Assembly (NCBI RefSeq): GCF_026627505.1
Contig: NZ_JAPNLK010000020.1
Coordinates: 34,570 to 98,569, forward strand
Reading direction: 5' to 3'
Length of the DNA stretch: 64,000 bases
From: Streptomyces sp. H27-H5
Lineage (GTDB): Bacteria > Actinomycetota > Actinomycetes > Streptomycetales > Streptomycetaceae
Both the position numbers and the translations under genes were made by a program. How positions within the stretch are numbered: the first letter of the stretch is position 1; the number at the start of each line of letters is the position of its first letter. Positions 51,525 to 60,247 of this stretch are shown one piece after another. The notes beneath the pieces are model-generated. The model saw nothing but the letters and a program-made list of their open reading frames with translations, did no database searches and was not told the origin of the DNA.

Positions 51525-52445
51525 TCACGCCGGCGCCGCGCCGTGCTCCCGGTAGCGGCCCGGAGTCGTGCCGAACTCCCGGTTGAAGGCGTGCGAGAAG
51601 GCGTACGGAGTCCCGTACCCCACCCGGCGCGCGATGGCCGCCAGCGGGTCCGGGGTGTCGCGGAGCAGGGCCGCGGCGGCGGTCAGCCGCCACGAGGTCA
51701 GGTAGGCCATCGGAGGCCGCCCCACCAGGGCGGTGAACCTGCGGGCCAGCGTCGGGCGCGAGACCCCGACCTCGGCGGCCAGGCTCTCGTTGGTCCACGG
51801 CGCGGCCGGGTCCGCGTGCAGGGCCCGCAGCGCGGTGGCCGTCACCGGGTCGCCGAGCGCCGCCGACCACACGCCGGTACCGTCCTCGGCCATCCACGAG
51901 CGGATCATGTAGACGAGCAGCAGGTCGAGCAGACTGGGCACGGCGATCCCCGCGCCCGGCCGCAGGCCCCCCAGCTCGCCCCCCAGCAAGTCGATGGCGG
52001 AGCGGAGTTCGGGATGACGGCCCACACGGTTCGGCAGGTGCGCCACGGTCGGCAGCTCCCGCATGAGGGGGTGGGCACGGCTGCGGTCCAACCGGTACTT
52101 GCCGCAGAGCAACTCCACCGCCCCGGCCTCGGACGCCGGGTGGTGCGCCGGCCCGTCCGGCCGCCAGTCCTCGAAGGGCACCGCCCGCTCCAGGCTCGCG
52201 GCGTCGGCCCGGACGTCGGCGAGCAGGTGACCCGTGCCGTGCGGCAGCAGTACCGCGTCGCCCGTCCCCAGCCGGACCGGTCCCCCGCCCTCCGGGAGCA
52301 GCAGGCACGCGCCCTCCAGGACGACGTGGAAGCCGGCGCCCTCGTACGGGTCCAGACGCGTTGCCCAACCACCGCTCACCCGGACCCGGTTGGAGGAGGG
52401 CCGTCCCGTGCGGACGGTCGAGATCGCGTCGCTCACCACATCCAT
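51525..52445 (-). CDS. AraC-family regulator with cupin sensor domain
   Basis: A 306-residue regulator. The N-terminal AraC_binding_2/cupin part has FHVVLEGACLLLPEGGGPVRLGTGDAVLLPHGTGHLL. The C-terminal pair of helix-turn-helices is SLAAEVGVSRPTLARRFTALVGRPPMAYLTSWRL and LAAIARRVGYGTPYAFSHAFNREFGTTPGRYRE. It is divergent from the MBL-fold hydrolase gene at 52546 across 100 bp, so that gene is its likely target. The inducer is unknown. Confidence 0.92.
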   Translation of the reverse strand: MDVVSDAISTVRTGRPSSNRVRVSGGWATRLDPYEGAGFHVVLEGACLLLPEGGGPVRLGTGDAVLLPHGTGHLLADVRADAASLERAVPFEDWRPDGPAHHPASEAGAVELLCGKYRLDRSRAHPLMRELPTVAHLPNRVGRHPELRSAIDLLGGELGGLRPGAGIAVPSLLDLLLVYMIRSWMAEDGTGVWSAALGDPVTATALRALHADPAAPWTNESLAAEVGVSRPTLARRFTALVGRPPMAYLTSWRLTAAAALLRDTPDPLAAIARRVGYGTPYAFSHAFNREFGTTPGRYREHGAAPA

Positions 52446-52509
52446 GACGTCAGCGTAGTCCGCGCGTCAGCGGTGAGAGCCTCGCGTATTCACATGAGCA
52501 GGAAGAGCA

Positions 52510-52538
52510 TTGAGGGGCTCACCGGACCCCCCTAGCAT
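52510..52538 (+). promoter_or_regulatory. Promoter of the MBL-fold hydrolase gene (leaderless)
   Basis: TTGAGG (52510-52515), 17-bp spacer, TAGCAT (52533-52538). The A of the ATG at 52546 is 7-8 bp beyond the -10 box, the expected transcription start. There is no Shine-Dalgarno, so the mRNA is probably leaderless. Confidence 0.75.
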
Positions 52539-52545
52539 CGTGATC

Positions 52546-53454
52546 ATGAAGAGTGACAGCGAGCAGGGCATCGTACTGGGCGACGTCGAGGTCATCCGGG
52601 TCGTCGAATGGCAAGGGGCCTTCGCGTCCGCCCTCGACGTCGTCCCGGATTCCGGGACCGAGGTGTGGAAGGACAACGCGGACTGGCTGTCCCCGGACCA
52701 CTGGGACCCGGGGACCGACCGCGTGACGGTCGCGCTCCAGACCTGGGTCCTGCGCAGCGCCGGACGGACCATCCTGGTCGACACCGGCGTGGGAAGCATG
52801 CGCGAGCGACCCGGCGCGCCCGCGTTCCACCACCGACAGGACGACTTCCTCGGCGCACTGGCCCACGCCGGTGTCCGGCCGCAGGACGTGGACCTCGTCG
52901 TCAACACCCACGTCCACGCCGATCACGTGGGCGGCAACACCGTCGACGCCGCGGGGGAGTGGGTCCCGGCCTTCCCCAACGCCCGGTACCTCGTGCCGGC
53001 GGCCGACGACTTCCACTTCGGCCCCGACAACGGGTACGCCCGGGGTCTGCGGGCGGACGACCGGCTGATCTACGAGGACAGCATCGCGCCCCTCCACCGG
53101 TCGGGCCAGGCCGTTCTCTGGGAAGGTTCCCACCGCATCGACGAGAACCTCGTGCTGGAGCCCGCTCCCGGCCACACCCCCGGCTCCTCCGTCCTGCGGC
53201 TGGCCTCGGGACGGGACCGGGCGGTCTTCGTCGGGGACCTCCTGCACAGCCCGGTGCAGATACTGGAGCCCGCCTGGAACAGCTGCTTCTGCATGGACGC
53301 CGGGCAGGCTGCGGCCAGCCGCCGCCGGATCCTCGAACAGGCCGCCGATCTGCACGAGTTGGTGGTGCCCGCGCACTTCGGCGGTGGCGGCGCGGTGGAG
53401 GTGCGACGCCGGGGAACCGGGTTCGCCCTGGGGGTGTGGGCGGACTTCGAGTGA
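52546..53454 (+). CDS. Metallo-beta-lactamase-fold hydrolase
   Basis: A 302-residue MBL-fold enzyme with the zinc motif THVHADHVGG (His122, His124, Asp126, His127), a later metal ligand region PAPGHTPGSSVL, VFVGDLLHS (bridging Asp) and VVPAHFGGGG. This class includes lactonases and other hydrolases; the DHWDPGTDRVTVALQTWVL N-terminal cap is typical of AHL-lactonase-like family members in actinobacteria, but the substrate is not certain. ATG 52546 follows the promoter so closely that translation is probably leaderless. It is divergent from the AraC regulator. Confidence 0.92.
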   Translation: MKSDSEQGIVLGDVEVIRVVEWQGAFASALDVVPDSGTEVWKDNADWLSPDHWDPGTDRVTVALQTWVLRSAGRTILVDTGVGSMRERPGAPAFHHRQDDFLGALAHAGVRPQDVDLVVNTHVHADHVGGNTVDAAGEWVPAFPNARYLVPAADDFHFGPDNGYARGLRADDRLIYEDSIAPLHRSGQAVLWEGSHRIDENLVLEPAPGHTPGSSVLRLASGRDRAVFVGDLLHSPVQILEPAWNSCFCMDAGQAAASRRRILEQAADLHELVVPAHFGGGGAVEVRRRGTGFALGVWADFE

Positions 53455-53500
53455 CGCCGCCGGGGGAGCGTTGTCAGTCCCCGGACCTGGCGTTTCGCCC

Positions 53501-54252
53501 ATGACCCTCCCGATGAACGACGTCCTCGACGCGGTGCGCGCAGGTCGCACCGAGCGCCTCCCTGCACTGCTGGGTCCCCTCACCCCGGCCGAGCGCCGCG
53601 CTGTCCTCGGTGAACTCACCGCGTTGCGCCGGGAGGTCCGGGGATGGGGCTGGGACCGCGGCTCCGAACACGACCGGATGCGCGGCGCACTGCTCGTCGC
53701 GGGGGCCGGCTGCCACACCGGAGCCGCCGCCGCGGCCTCCTGGATCGGCTCCCGTGAGCTGCGCGACTGGCGGGAGCCGCCCGCCGCGGCCCGGCGGGCC
53801 CCGTACTGCACCTGGCCGTGGCCACCGGGCTCGGCTCCCGTCATGCCGAGGACCGGCCCGGGGCGGTCGACGCCCTGCTGGTGCTCGCGGGGCGGGGCGA
53901 GCTGGACGCGCCGCTGATCGGCCGGGACCTGGCCGAACTCGTCGGCCTGGGGACCGTGAAGGCGAACCGGCTCGCCGACTCCGCGCGCACGGCCGCCGCG
54001 ACCGGTGCGTACGCCACCACCTGGACCCTGCTCGCGGGGGCGATCCCCGCCCTCCTGGCGCGGGATGCGGCGCCGCCGCCCGGCACCGGTGAGCTGCCGG
54101 CCGCCCCGGACCCCGAGGGCCTGGCCGTGCAGGCGTCCCGCCCCGGCTCCTCCCGGCTGGTCGCCCAGCCCCGTCGCCTGCGCATCCCTGGCCGTGGCCG
54201 CCGCGTAGGGGCTCTCCGTCACCCAGGCACGGGAAACCTCATCGACCGATGA
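53501..54252 (+). pseudogene. Decayed DUF6493-family gene
   Basis: ATG 53501 opens a DUF6493 N-terminal region (NDVLDAVRAGRTERLPALLGPLTPAERRAVLGEL, HDRMRGALLVAGAGCHTGAAAAASWIG). Near 53800 the similarity shifts to another frame, where HLAVATGLGSRHAEDRPGAVDAL and ARGELDAPLIGRDLAELVGLG-like sequence matches the family's C-terminal part. Intact members are several hundred residues longer, so most of the middle is missing and a frameshift joins the ends. I read it as a pseudogene made by internal deletion. The residual open frame ends at 54252. Confidence 0.65.
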
Positions 54253-54253
54253 G
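54238..54253. promoter_or_regulatory. Inverted repeat upstream of the GntR gene, candidate auto-operator
   Basis: CTCATCG-AC-CGATGAG (54238-54253) is a perfect 7-bp inverted repeat 28 bp before the GntR-type start. YtrA-branch regulators usually repress their own operon from such sites. Confidence 0.6.
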
Positions 54254-54280
54254 CAAGATGAAGCTATCGTCATTGGCACC

Positions 54281-54628
54281 ATGTTGCTGAGGCTGAACAT
54301 CTCCGACAGTCGCCCCCTGCACGAACAGGTGGCGGGCGCGATCCGGCGGGCCGTCGCCGAGGGCGAGTGCGCCCCGGGCGATCGACTCCCGCCGGCGCGC
54401 GACCTCGCGCAGGCCCTCGGGGTCAACGCGAACACCGTCCTGCGCGGCCTGCGATCCCTGCGAGACGAAGGGGTGCTGGAGTTCCGGCGCGGCCGCGGGG
54501 TGACCGTGGCCGCCGGCGCGGACCAACGCTCCGCGTTGGTGGAGCGGGTCCGTGAACTCGTCCAGGAGGCGGCCCGGTTGGGGTACGGCAAGGCCGAGCT
54601 CACCCAGATGATCAGGGAGGTCCCGTGA
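54281..54628 (+). CDS. GntR-family regulator (YtrA branch)
   Basis: A 115-residue protein with the GntR winged helix (SRPLHEQVAGAIRRAVAEGECAPGDRLPPARDLAQALGVNANTVLRGLRSLRDEGVLEFRRGRG) and only a short helical C-terminal dimer tail, as in YtrA-type regulators that control linked membrane-protein operons. Its stop overlaps the GTG of the next gene (GTGA, 54625-54628), so it is coupled to the membrane protein, and an inverted repeat just upstream suggests autoregulation. Confidence 0.93.
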   Translation: MLLRLNISDSRPLHEQVAGAIRRAVAEGECAPGDRLPPARDLAQALGVNANTVLRGLRSLRDEGVLEFRRGRGVTVAAGADQRSALVERVRELVQEAARLGYGKAELTQMIREVP

Positions 54629-55635
54629 AGGACCGCGCAGACCACAAGGAACACCAAGGCCGCGAGGACCGGGAGGATCACGCGGCGGGCAGGGCCACCG
54701 GCCGGGGTGTCGCCGTCTGGGCCTCGGGCGTCGGAATCCTGCTGGTCGCCATGCCGCAGGCCGCGCGGGGGCGGCTGCCGGACCGGCTCGCCACGCACTG
54801 GGGCGTCGGCGGGGCGCCCGACGGCTCGCTGCCGCTGTGGGCGGCGGCCTCGTTACCGGCGCTTGCCTGGGTGTTGCTCGTGTCGGTCGTGGCACTCGCC
54901 GCCCGGCGGGGAGCGGGGGTACGGGGATGGGCCGGAGCGACCCTGCTCTCGGTGGGCGTGGGCCTGATCGGCGCGCAGGCGGTGATCGTACGGGCGAACC
55001 TGGACCGGTCGGACTGGCATCAGGCGCGGTTCGCGACGCTCTGGTTCGGCGTCCTGATCGCGGGGATCGTGGCGGCGGCTCTCCTCGGGGTGCTGCTCGA
55101 CCGTCGAGCGACGGCCTCGGCGCCGCCCGTGCCGGTGATACCCGGTGACCCCGCTCCGGAGATCCCCGAGGGGGAACGTTTCGTCTGGCTCTCGCGGGCG
55201 ACGAACCCCTGGTTCCAACTCCTCGCCGCCGCCGGCGGCCTGGTGGCCGTCGCGGGTGCGCTCGCCGGCGCGGCGGGACTCATCGGCGCCCCGTGGCCGC
55301 TGATCGCGCCGTTCGCCTTCGTCTCGGTCGTGATGTCGGCCTGCTCGTCCGTCCAGGCCCGGGCCACCGAGAAGGGGCTGGAGGTCGGCTTCGGTCCGCT
55401 CGGGTGGCCGACGCGACGGTGGGCCGCCGGCGACATCGAATCCGCCCGCGTCGAACGACGCACCCCCGCCCAGGTGGGCGGATGGGGGTACCGGCTCAGC
55501 GGGCTGGGCACGACGGTGATGCTGCGCCGCGGCGACTGCCTCGTCATCCGGGCCCGCGGCAAGGACTTCGCGGTCAGCGTCGACGACGCCGCCCGCGCCG
55601 CCGCCCTCCTGAACTCATGCCGCGCACGCACCTGA
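54625..55635 (+). CDS. DUF1648-domain membrane protein
   Basis: A 336-residue integral membrane protein. After a charged 25-residue start come helices including VWASGVGILLVAMPQA, then the DUF1648 motif LPDRLATHWGVGGAPDG, further helices (LLVSVVALAA, FGVLIAGIVAAALLGVLL, LLAAAGGLVAVAGALAGAAG) and a C-terminal soluble beta domain (GLEVGFGPLGWPTRRWAAGDIESARVE). In Bacillus such proteins sit with YtrA-type GntR regulators. GTG 54625 overlaps the regulator stop. Function unknown, probably envelope-related. Confidence 0.9.
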   Translation: MKDRADHKEHQGREDREDHAAGRATGRGVAVWASGVGILLVAMPQAARGRLPDRLATHWGVGGAPDGSLPLWAAASLPALAWVLLVSVVALAARRGAGVRGWAGATLLSVGVGLIGAQAVIVRANLDRSDWHQARFATLWFGVLIAGIVAAALLGVLLDRRATASAPPVPVIPGDPAPEIPEGERFVWLSRATNPWFQLLAAAGGLVAVAGALAGAAGLIGAPWPLIAPFAFVSVVMSACSSVQARATEKGLEVGFGPLGWPTRRWAAGDIESARVERRTPAQVGGWGYRLSGLGTTVMLRRGDCLVIRARGKDFAVSVDDAARAAALLNSCRART

Positions 55636-55649
55636 CCGGCCCGACCGGC

Positions 55650-56624
55650 CTACCGCGCGTCGGTGGCGGGTAGGTCCTCGGGGTGGTGTGACTTCCGCTC
55701 CCCGGTGTCCGTCAGGGCGTGGGAGGCGAGCCGGCACACGGTTCGTTGCTCGTCGGGGGCCACTCCGAGGCGGTTGAACAGCAGGTGCAGGTGCGAGGCC
55801 CACAGCGAGGCGCGCACCGCGGTCCACACCGAGGCCTGACCCGCCGCCCACACGGCCGAGCGGTCCGCGCCGTCGTCCGCCGCCGCGCGCCCGGCCACCT
55901 CCTCCAGACGGGCGTCCGCGTCCCGCAGCCCCGCCGCCCAACGGGCCACCGGCCCGACGCCGATGCCGTTCGCCACCCCGTGCCGGACGGCGTCGGCGCG
56001 TCGCATCAGTTCCTCACGCGCGGGCCCGCCGTCGGGTTCGGCGCGCGGGGCGGGCACGGGGGCCGGGGTGTGCAGGACGTCCTCGGACCAACGCCATCCC
56101 GTCGTCTGCCAGCGCAGCCAGCGGGCGGCCTCGTAACGGTCCATCCCGAGCGCCGCCGCCGTGGCCTGCGCGAGGTCCCCCGCCAGGGCGAGTCGCTCGC
56201 CGCCGTGCCCGGTGCGCGCGAGCCCGTCCAGGGCCACCCGGGTGGACAGGGCGAAGACGTCCTCCGTCACGGGCAGGGCGGCGGGCCCGCCGAAACGTTC
56301 CGTCTCGGGGATGTACGGCGCCTCATGGACCTCCGCTCCCTCGCCGAGCCGCTCCTTCACGAGGAGCGTCGCCTCGGCGTGCAGCGCGGCCACGCCGGCC
56401 GGGGTGAGGTCGCGCACCCGGACGCGCAGGTGGGGGCCGTCCACGTCGACGTGACGGACGTAGAACCATGAGGTCGCCCTGCGGTCCGACACCAGCCCGT
56501 CCAGCAGGGGAGCGAGGTCCTCGACGAGGAAGGCGTCGGTGTCCTCACCGGTCGCGCGGGCGAAGCGGGGGAAGAGGTGCAGGCTGAACCAGCGTCCGCC
56601 GGTCGCGTCGATTGCCTCGGTCAC
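55650..56624 (-). CDS. Orphan thiopeptide-type bacteriocin biosynthesis protein (lantibiotic dehydratase C-domain)
   Basis: A 324-residue protein of the SpaB C-terminal/thiopeptide-type family, the elimination-domain-like part of lantibiotic dehydratases. It shows RWFSLHLFPRFARATGEDTDAFLVEDLAPLLDGL, SWFYVRHVDVDGPHLRVRVR and the family's HEAPYIPETERFGG, then LALAGDLAQATAAALGM. In thiopeptide and lanthipeptide pathways this unit acts on dehydrated precursor peptides, or forms the macrocycle in pyridine synthases. GTG 56624 has AGAGGAG upstream. No full-length dehydratase, cyclase, YcaO or obvious precursor peptide is adjacent, so it may be an orphan or act on a distant precursor. Confidence 0.85.
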   Translation of the reverse strand: MTEAIDATGGRWFSLHLFPRFARATGEDTDAFLVEDLAPLLDGLVSDRRATSWFYVRHVDVDGPHLRVRVRDLTPAGVAALHAEATLLVKERLGEGAEVHEAPYIPETERFGGPAALPVTEDVFALSTRVALDGLARTGHGGERLALAGDLAQATAAALGMDRYEAARWLRWQTTGWRWSEDVLHTPAPVPAPRAEPDGGPAREELMRRADAVRHGVANGIGVGPVARWAAGLRDADARLEEVAGRAAADDGADRSAVWAAGQASVWTAVRASLWASHLHLLFNRLGVAPDEQRTVCRLASHALTDTGERKSHHPEDLPATDAR

Positions 56625-57317
56625 TTCGGCTCCTCTGGGGAAGAAGGGGCGGGGGCGGGGCGGGAGTTCGTCATGGGGGCGGGCTCGCGTGGGGGTTCGG
56701 GTGGGGGCCGATCCGGTGGGGGGCGGATCGCGGTGCGCCGGGTGCGGTCGAACGGCGTGATCACCACCGTAACCGCATGCCGTGGCACGGCCGAGAGGGC
56801 GGTGTCCGGAAGTCAGTCACACTCCGCCGCGGATCGAGGGAGCCGGTGGGACCGGTGCGGTCGAAGGTACCCGGGCCCGCGACACGCTCCCGTGCCGGCG
56901 CGGACGCGCGGGGGCCGGGGAGGGGCGGGCCGGCGGGGGTGCGCGCCGGGTGTCGCACCGATGCCGGCGGTGGGCATCGGCGCCGGTGTCGAGGGTGTCG
57001 CCGTCGCCCCCGTCGGCCGCACGCGCGGGCCCACGGGGCCGGACCGGTGCCCGAGGCGGTGTCCGCCACCGGCGCACACGCGCCGGGCCGGCTCGGCGGA
57101 GGGTACGGCGGGCCCCTCGGGCGCTCGATCACCGGGAGCCGGCGCACGATTGGCGCGGTCCCGGCTCGTCCGCCACGGCGCGGTCACGTGGCGATCCCGC
57201 CCGGGTGCGGTCGTCGTGGCGGGCCCTCGTCCGACCGCCCGCGCCCGATTGGCCCTCAGCGGGATCCGGGGTTTCGCGGAGCCGCCCCGATCCGCCGGGG
57301 TGTGCGCCCGCCGGCGG
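56625..57317. other. 693-bp GC-rich gap without a convincing gene
   Basis: This is the longest apparent gap. Frames are open only because the GC content is extreme; none shows a normal start, ribosome site or recognisable protein. I looked for a short Cys/Ser/Thr-rich precursor peptide for the adjacent thiopeptide-type protein and found none with a credible start. Composition is more even across codon positions than in neighbouring genes, consistent with decayed or non-coding DNA. Confidence 0.45.
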
Positions 57318-57707
57318 CTATCGCCTGCGCGTTCCCGCGCCGCCGCTCACGACGAGGGCGTCGGTGATGAGGCGGACCCCGCGGGCGAGGCGGCCCAACT
57401 GTTCGAGTTCGACGGCGTACATCCGGATCGTGTTCTCGATGACGGACTCCGCCACACCCATCGCGGGCAGTTCGGCGCGACTCGTCTCGAGCGCCACCCG
57501 CACCGCGCGCATCTCGTGCTGGAGCTGGAGCTGGGCGTGCCGGGTGAGGAGTACCGGATGACGTGTCAGCGTCGAGTAACCCGCGTACCGGGCCGGGAGC
57601 AGGTCGCGCAGCCAGCGCGTCGCGGTGCGTTCCCAGTCGTGGCTCCCGGGGGCCTTGACCTGACAGGGCCAGTCCGGGCTGAGGGCGGTGGAGGCCAGTT
57701 GAGGCAT
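57318..57707 (-). CDS. Hypothetical protein (129 residues)
   Basis: A 129-residue soluble protein with no motif I recognise. Its N-terminus (PQLASTALSPDWPCQVKAPGSHDWERTATRWLRDLLPARY) resembles small Streptomyces proteins of unknown function. The rest is helical (LLTRHAQLQLQHEMRAVRVALETSRAEL, VIENTIRMYAVELEQLGRLARGVRLITDAL). ATG 57707 has GGAAG upstream. Upstream is an AT-rich promoter-like island near 57925-57975. It may be co-regulated with neighbours but is not coupled to them. Confidence 0.7.
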   Translation of the reverse strand: MPQLASTALSPDWPCQVKAPGSHDWERTATRWLRDLLPARYAGYSTLTRHPVLLTRHAQLQLQHEMRAVRVALETSRAELPAMGVAESVIENTIRMYAVELEQLGRLARGVRLITDALVVSGGAGTRRR

Positions 57708-58023
57708 TCTCGTCGCTTCCGAGTGGGTGTCGAACTCTGATCGAGAGGTTGCTGGGCGGCCTCGACCCAGGGGTTGATCGAGGCCGCCATGGCGGTCTTC
57801 GGGATCCGAAAGCCCGGATCGAACACCCGGAAGCGGACTGAGGAGGCAGCGCGCGCGGCTGAGTGTTCGTTCTGGGACGGCGTGGGGACGCCCTCCTTGG
57901 CATCTGGTGGATCCCGGCCGTGCCTCAGTAAACATATATACCGTTGAGTAAGCAAGCGTATGAAAAATTACATGCGCCCCGAGGGTATGGGGAGGCCCCG
58001 CCGACCGTCGTGCGGCAGCGGGG
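57708..58023. other. 316-bp gap containing an AT-rich island
   Basis: No gene is apparent. Bases ~57925-57975 form an unusually AT-rich island (AAACATATATACCGTTGAGT followed by GAAAAATTAC). It holds an imperfect inverted repeat AGTAAAC/GTTGAGT around ATATATACC. It is the best candidate for the promoter of the 57318-57707 gene. Confidence 0.45.
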
Positions 58024-58941
58024 CTAGAGGAAGAATCCGTGCAGGTCGGCGACCTGTTCGTACCCTTCGAGGCGGGCCTGCGTCCGCTCGGGGTCGGCAT
58101 CCGCCATGGCCTGCAACAGGGCTGCGGACAGGACGTTCGGGGCCGCGTAGGAGTCGAACACGAGCCGTGACCCGGTGCCTGCGGTCAGCGCCACGTCGGC
58201 CTCGTCCACCAGGGGCCCCAGCGTGGGATCGGTGATCAGCGCGATCCGCAGCCCGGCGCTGCGGGCCGCTCGCATCGCGGCGAGGGTCTCCTTGGCGTGC
58301 CGGGGCATGGCGAAGGCCAGTACCCACGTCCCACCGGCGGCCCGGGACTGGAGCAGCGCGTCGTAGGCGACGCTGCCGCCGCCGGTCACCAGGCGCACGT
58401 CGGGGTGGATCCGCCGGGCCGCGTACGCGAAGTACTCCGCCAGCGACACCGAGATCCGCAGGCCGAGGACCGTCAGGGGGACCGAGAGGGCCAGGTCGCG
58501 GCCGATGGTCAGCACCTGATCCGTGTCGGCGAGCAGCCGCCGCACGTTCTCCAGGTTCTCGATCTCCGCGTCGACTGCCGCCTGCAACTCGTTCTGCCGT
58601 ATCTGCTCGCGGCTCTCGGGGAAGCCGGCGACCGCGCTCAGGGCGATCGGCTGGAGGATGTCCCGCAGCGCCGGATAGCCGCTGTACCCCAGGGAGGTCG
58701 CGAAACGGGTCACGGACGGCTGGCTGACGCCGACGCGCTCCGCCAGTTCGGTGATCGACAGGAACGCGGCCTCGGTCAGGTGGTCGATCAGGTACTGGGC
58801 GATCCGCCGCTGGCCGGGGGAGAGCCGGCGCCCGTCGAAGAGCGCGCGCACCCGCTCGCCGGGGACGCGCTCGTGGTCCGAGGGCTGTCCGCTCGGCGTG
58901 ATCGCGGCCGCCTGTGCGCGTGCCTGCTGCCCCGATGACAC
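58024..58941 (-). CDS. MurR/RpiR-family regulator with SIS domain
   Basis: A 305-residue regulator. The N-terminal HTH_6 domain has RVRALFDGRRLSPGQRRIAQYLIDHLTEAAFLSITELAERVGVSQPSVTRFATSLGYSGYPALRDIL. The SIS sugar-phosphate-binding domain follows (VLTIGRDLALSVPLTVLGLRISVSLAEYF, LAFAMPRHAKETLAAMRAARSAGLRIALITD). Such proteins respond to sugar phosphates such as N-acetylmuramate-6-P. GTG 58941 has AAGGAGG 7 nt upstream. No catabolic operon is adjacent, so the target is unknown. Confidence 0.92.
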   Translation of the reverse strand: MSSGQQARAQAAAITPSGQPSDHERVPGERVRALFDGRRLSPGQRRIAQYLIDHLTEAAFLSITELAERVGVSQPSVTRFATSLGYSGYPALRDILQPIALSAVAGFPESREQIRQNELQAAVDAEIENLENVRRLLADTDQVLTIGRDLALSVPLTVLGLRISVSLAEYFAYAARRIHPDVRLVTGGGSVAYDALLQSRAAGGTWVLAFAMPRHAKETLAAMRAARSAGLRIALITDPTLGPLVDEADVALTAGTGSRLVFDSYAAPNVLSAALLQAMADADPERTQARLEGYEQVADLHGFFL

Positions 58942-59093
58942 CGGCGGGCCTCCTTCTCATGTCACTCTTGATCAAACATAGCTCACTCATGGTGGTGGAC
59001 CGGTCGGTGGTCCGCCGACGGACGGGCCCCGCGATTCCATGGTGGCGCGCCGGCGTCCCGTCGTGGACCGTACCCGGCGGTCACTTCCCGTGG

Positions 59094-60086
59094 TCACCTC
59101 ACCAGGGGCTTCTGGGCGAAGCAGACCGAGGCGGGGCAGGAACTCGTGGCCGTACCGAGTCCCACGGTCCCGGGGTTCAGCCGGGCCCGCAGACCACTCG
59201 GCGAGATCAGCTCTCCCGCCCCCATCGCCCGTGCGGAGCGTGCCAGGTCGCACACGTTCGTGGTGAGGACCGCGCCGCGCGCCGTCGTCCAGGACGGGTT
59301 CCAGAACGTGGATTCCTCGTACTTCCCCCGCTCCGCGTCGAAGGAGTGCAGGACGGGGGCGGGGATCGCGGCCGTGAAGGCGTTGGCGGTGTTCCGCATC
59401 CCGAGCGGGCCCATGACGCGCTCCTGGAGGAGTCGGTCGAGCGGAGTCCCGGTGATCTTCTCCAGGGCGGACCCGAGGATCACGAAGTTGGCGTGCGAGT
59501 AACTCCAGTTGGTCCCCGGTTCGTACAGCAGCGGTCGGTCGGTGGACAGGGCGATCAGTTCGCGCGGGGTCCACTGTCGGAACGGGTTCGCGTACAGCTC
59601 GGCGACGAACTTCGGATCGGGCACGTAGTCGCGCAGGCCGGAGGTGGAGGCGCCCAGCATGCGCAAGGTGGTCTCGTCGGCGTGCGGGAGGTCCGGCAGC
59701 CAACGCGAGACGGGGTCGTCGAGGCCCACCTTCCCCTCGTCGACGAGTTGGAGCAGCACGTTCCCGAGATAGGCGATGGCGACCGCGCCGGAGCGGAAGT
59801 GCATGTCCGCGGTGGCGGGCACGCCGGTCATGGACTCGCCCGCGGCGCCGGTGACCACCTCCCGCCCGTCGCGTTCGACCCGCAGGACGACGGCGTTGAG
59901 GTGCAGCTCCCGCACGGCTTGACGTGCGATGTCGAGGATCTGGCGCGACTGCCCCGCATCGGGCCGCGCGGAGGCGACGCAGGGCTGCCCGGCGGGTTCC
60001 GGGGCGCCGGTCGCCCCTGCGGTCGTGGGCAGCGCCGCGGTGACCAGGGCGGCGGCGTCGGGCGGGTACGTCGATGCGTGCGGGGC
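59094..60086 (-). pseudogene. Decayed class-C beta-lactamase/D-Ala-D-Ala carboxypeptidase-like serine hydrolase
   Basis: The frame from 60086 to 59094 encodes most of a serine hydrolase of the beta-lactamase class C fold: VLRVERDGREVVTGAAG, LQLVDEGKVGLDDPVSRWLPDLPHADETTLRMLGASTSGL, YSHANFVILGSALEKITG. It lacks a start and signal peptide (a stop at 60087-60089 breaks the frame before any ATG). The catalytic SxxK position reads SGAVA with no lysine, the usual YxN reads YSHAN, and the C-terminal ~80 residues are missing after ASVCF. I read it as a decayed gene. An unusual non-catalytic protein starting at GTG 59915 is possible but has no ribosome site. Confidence 0.62.
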
Positions 60087-60247
60087 TCACCCCTCGATGG
60101 AACCCCCCGTCCGGCGAACCGGCCATTCGGCGCCGGAACGCGGCGTTCTGGGGCGCGTCGAGGGGTGGCCTTCGGCCGGACCGCCGGGGATCATGAAGGG
60201 GCGCCGGCCCGCCGGGTCCGCGCCCGCCTCGACTCCAGGGGGAATGT

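Noticed and set aside
56625..57317. Precursor peptide for the thiopeptide-type protein
   Set aside because: No short frame with a ribosome site and a leader plus Cys/Ser/Thr-rich core was seen on either strand.
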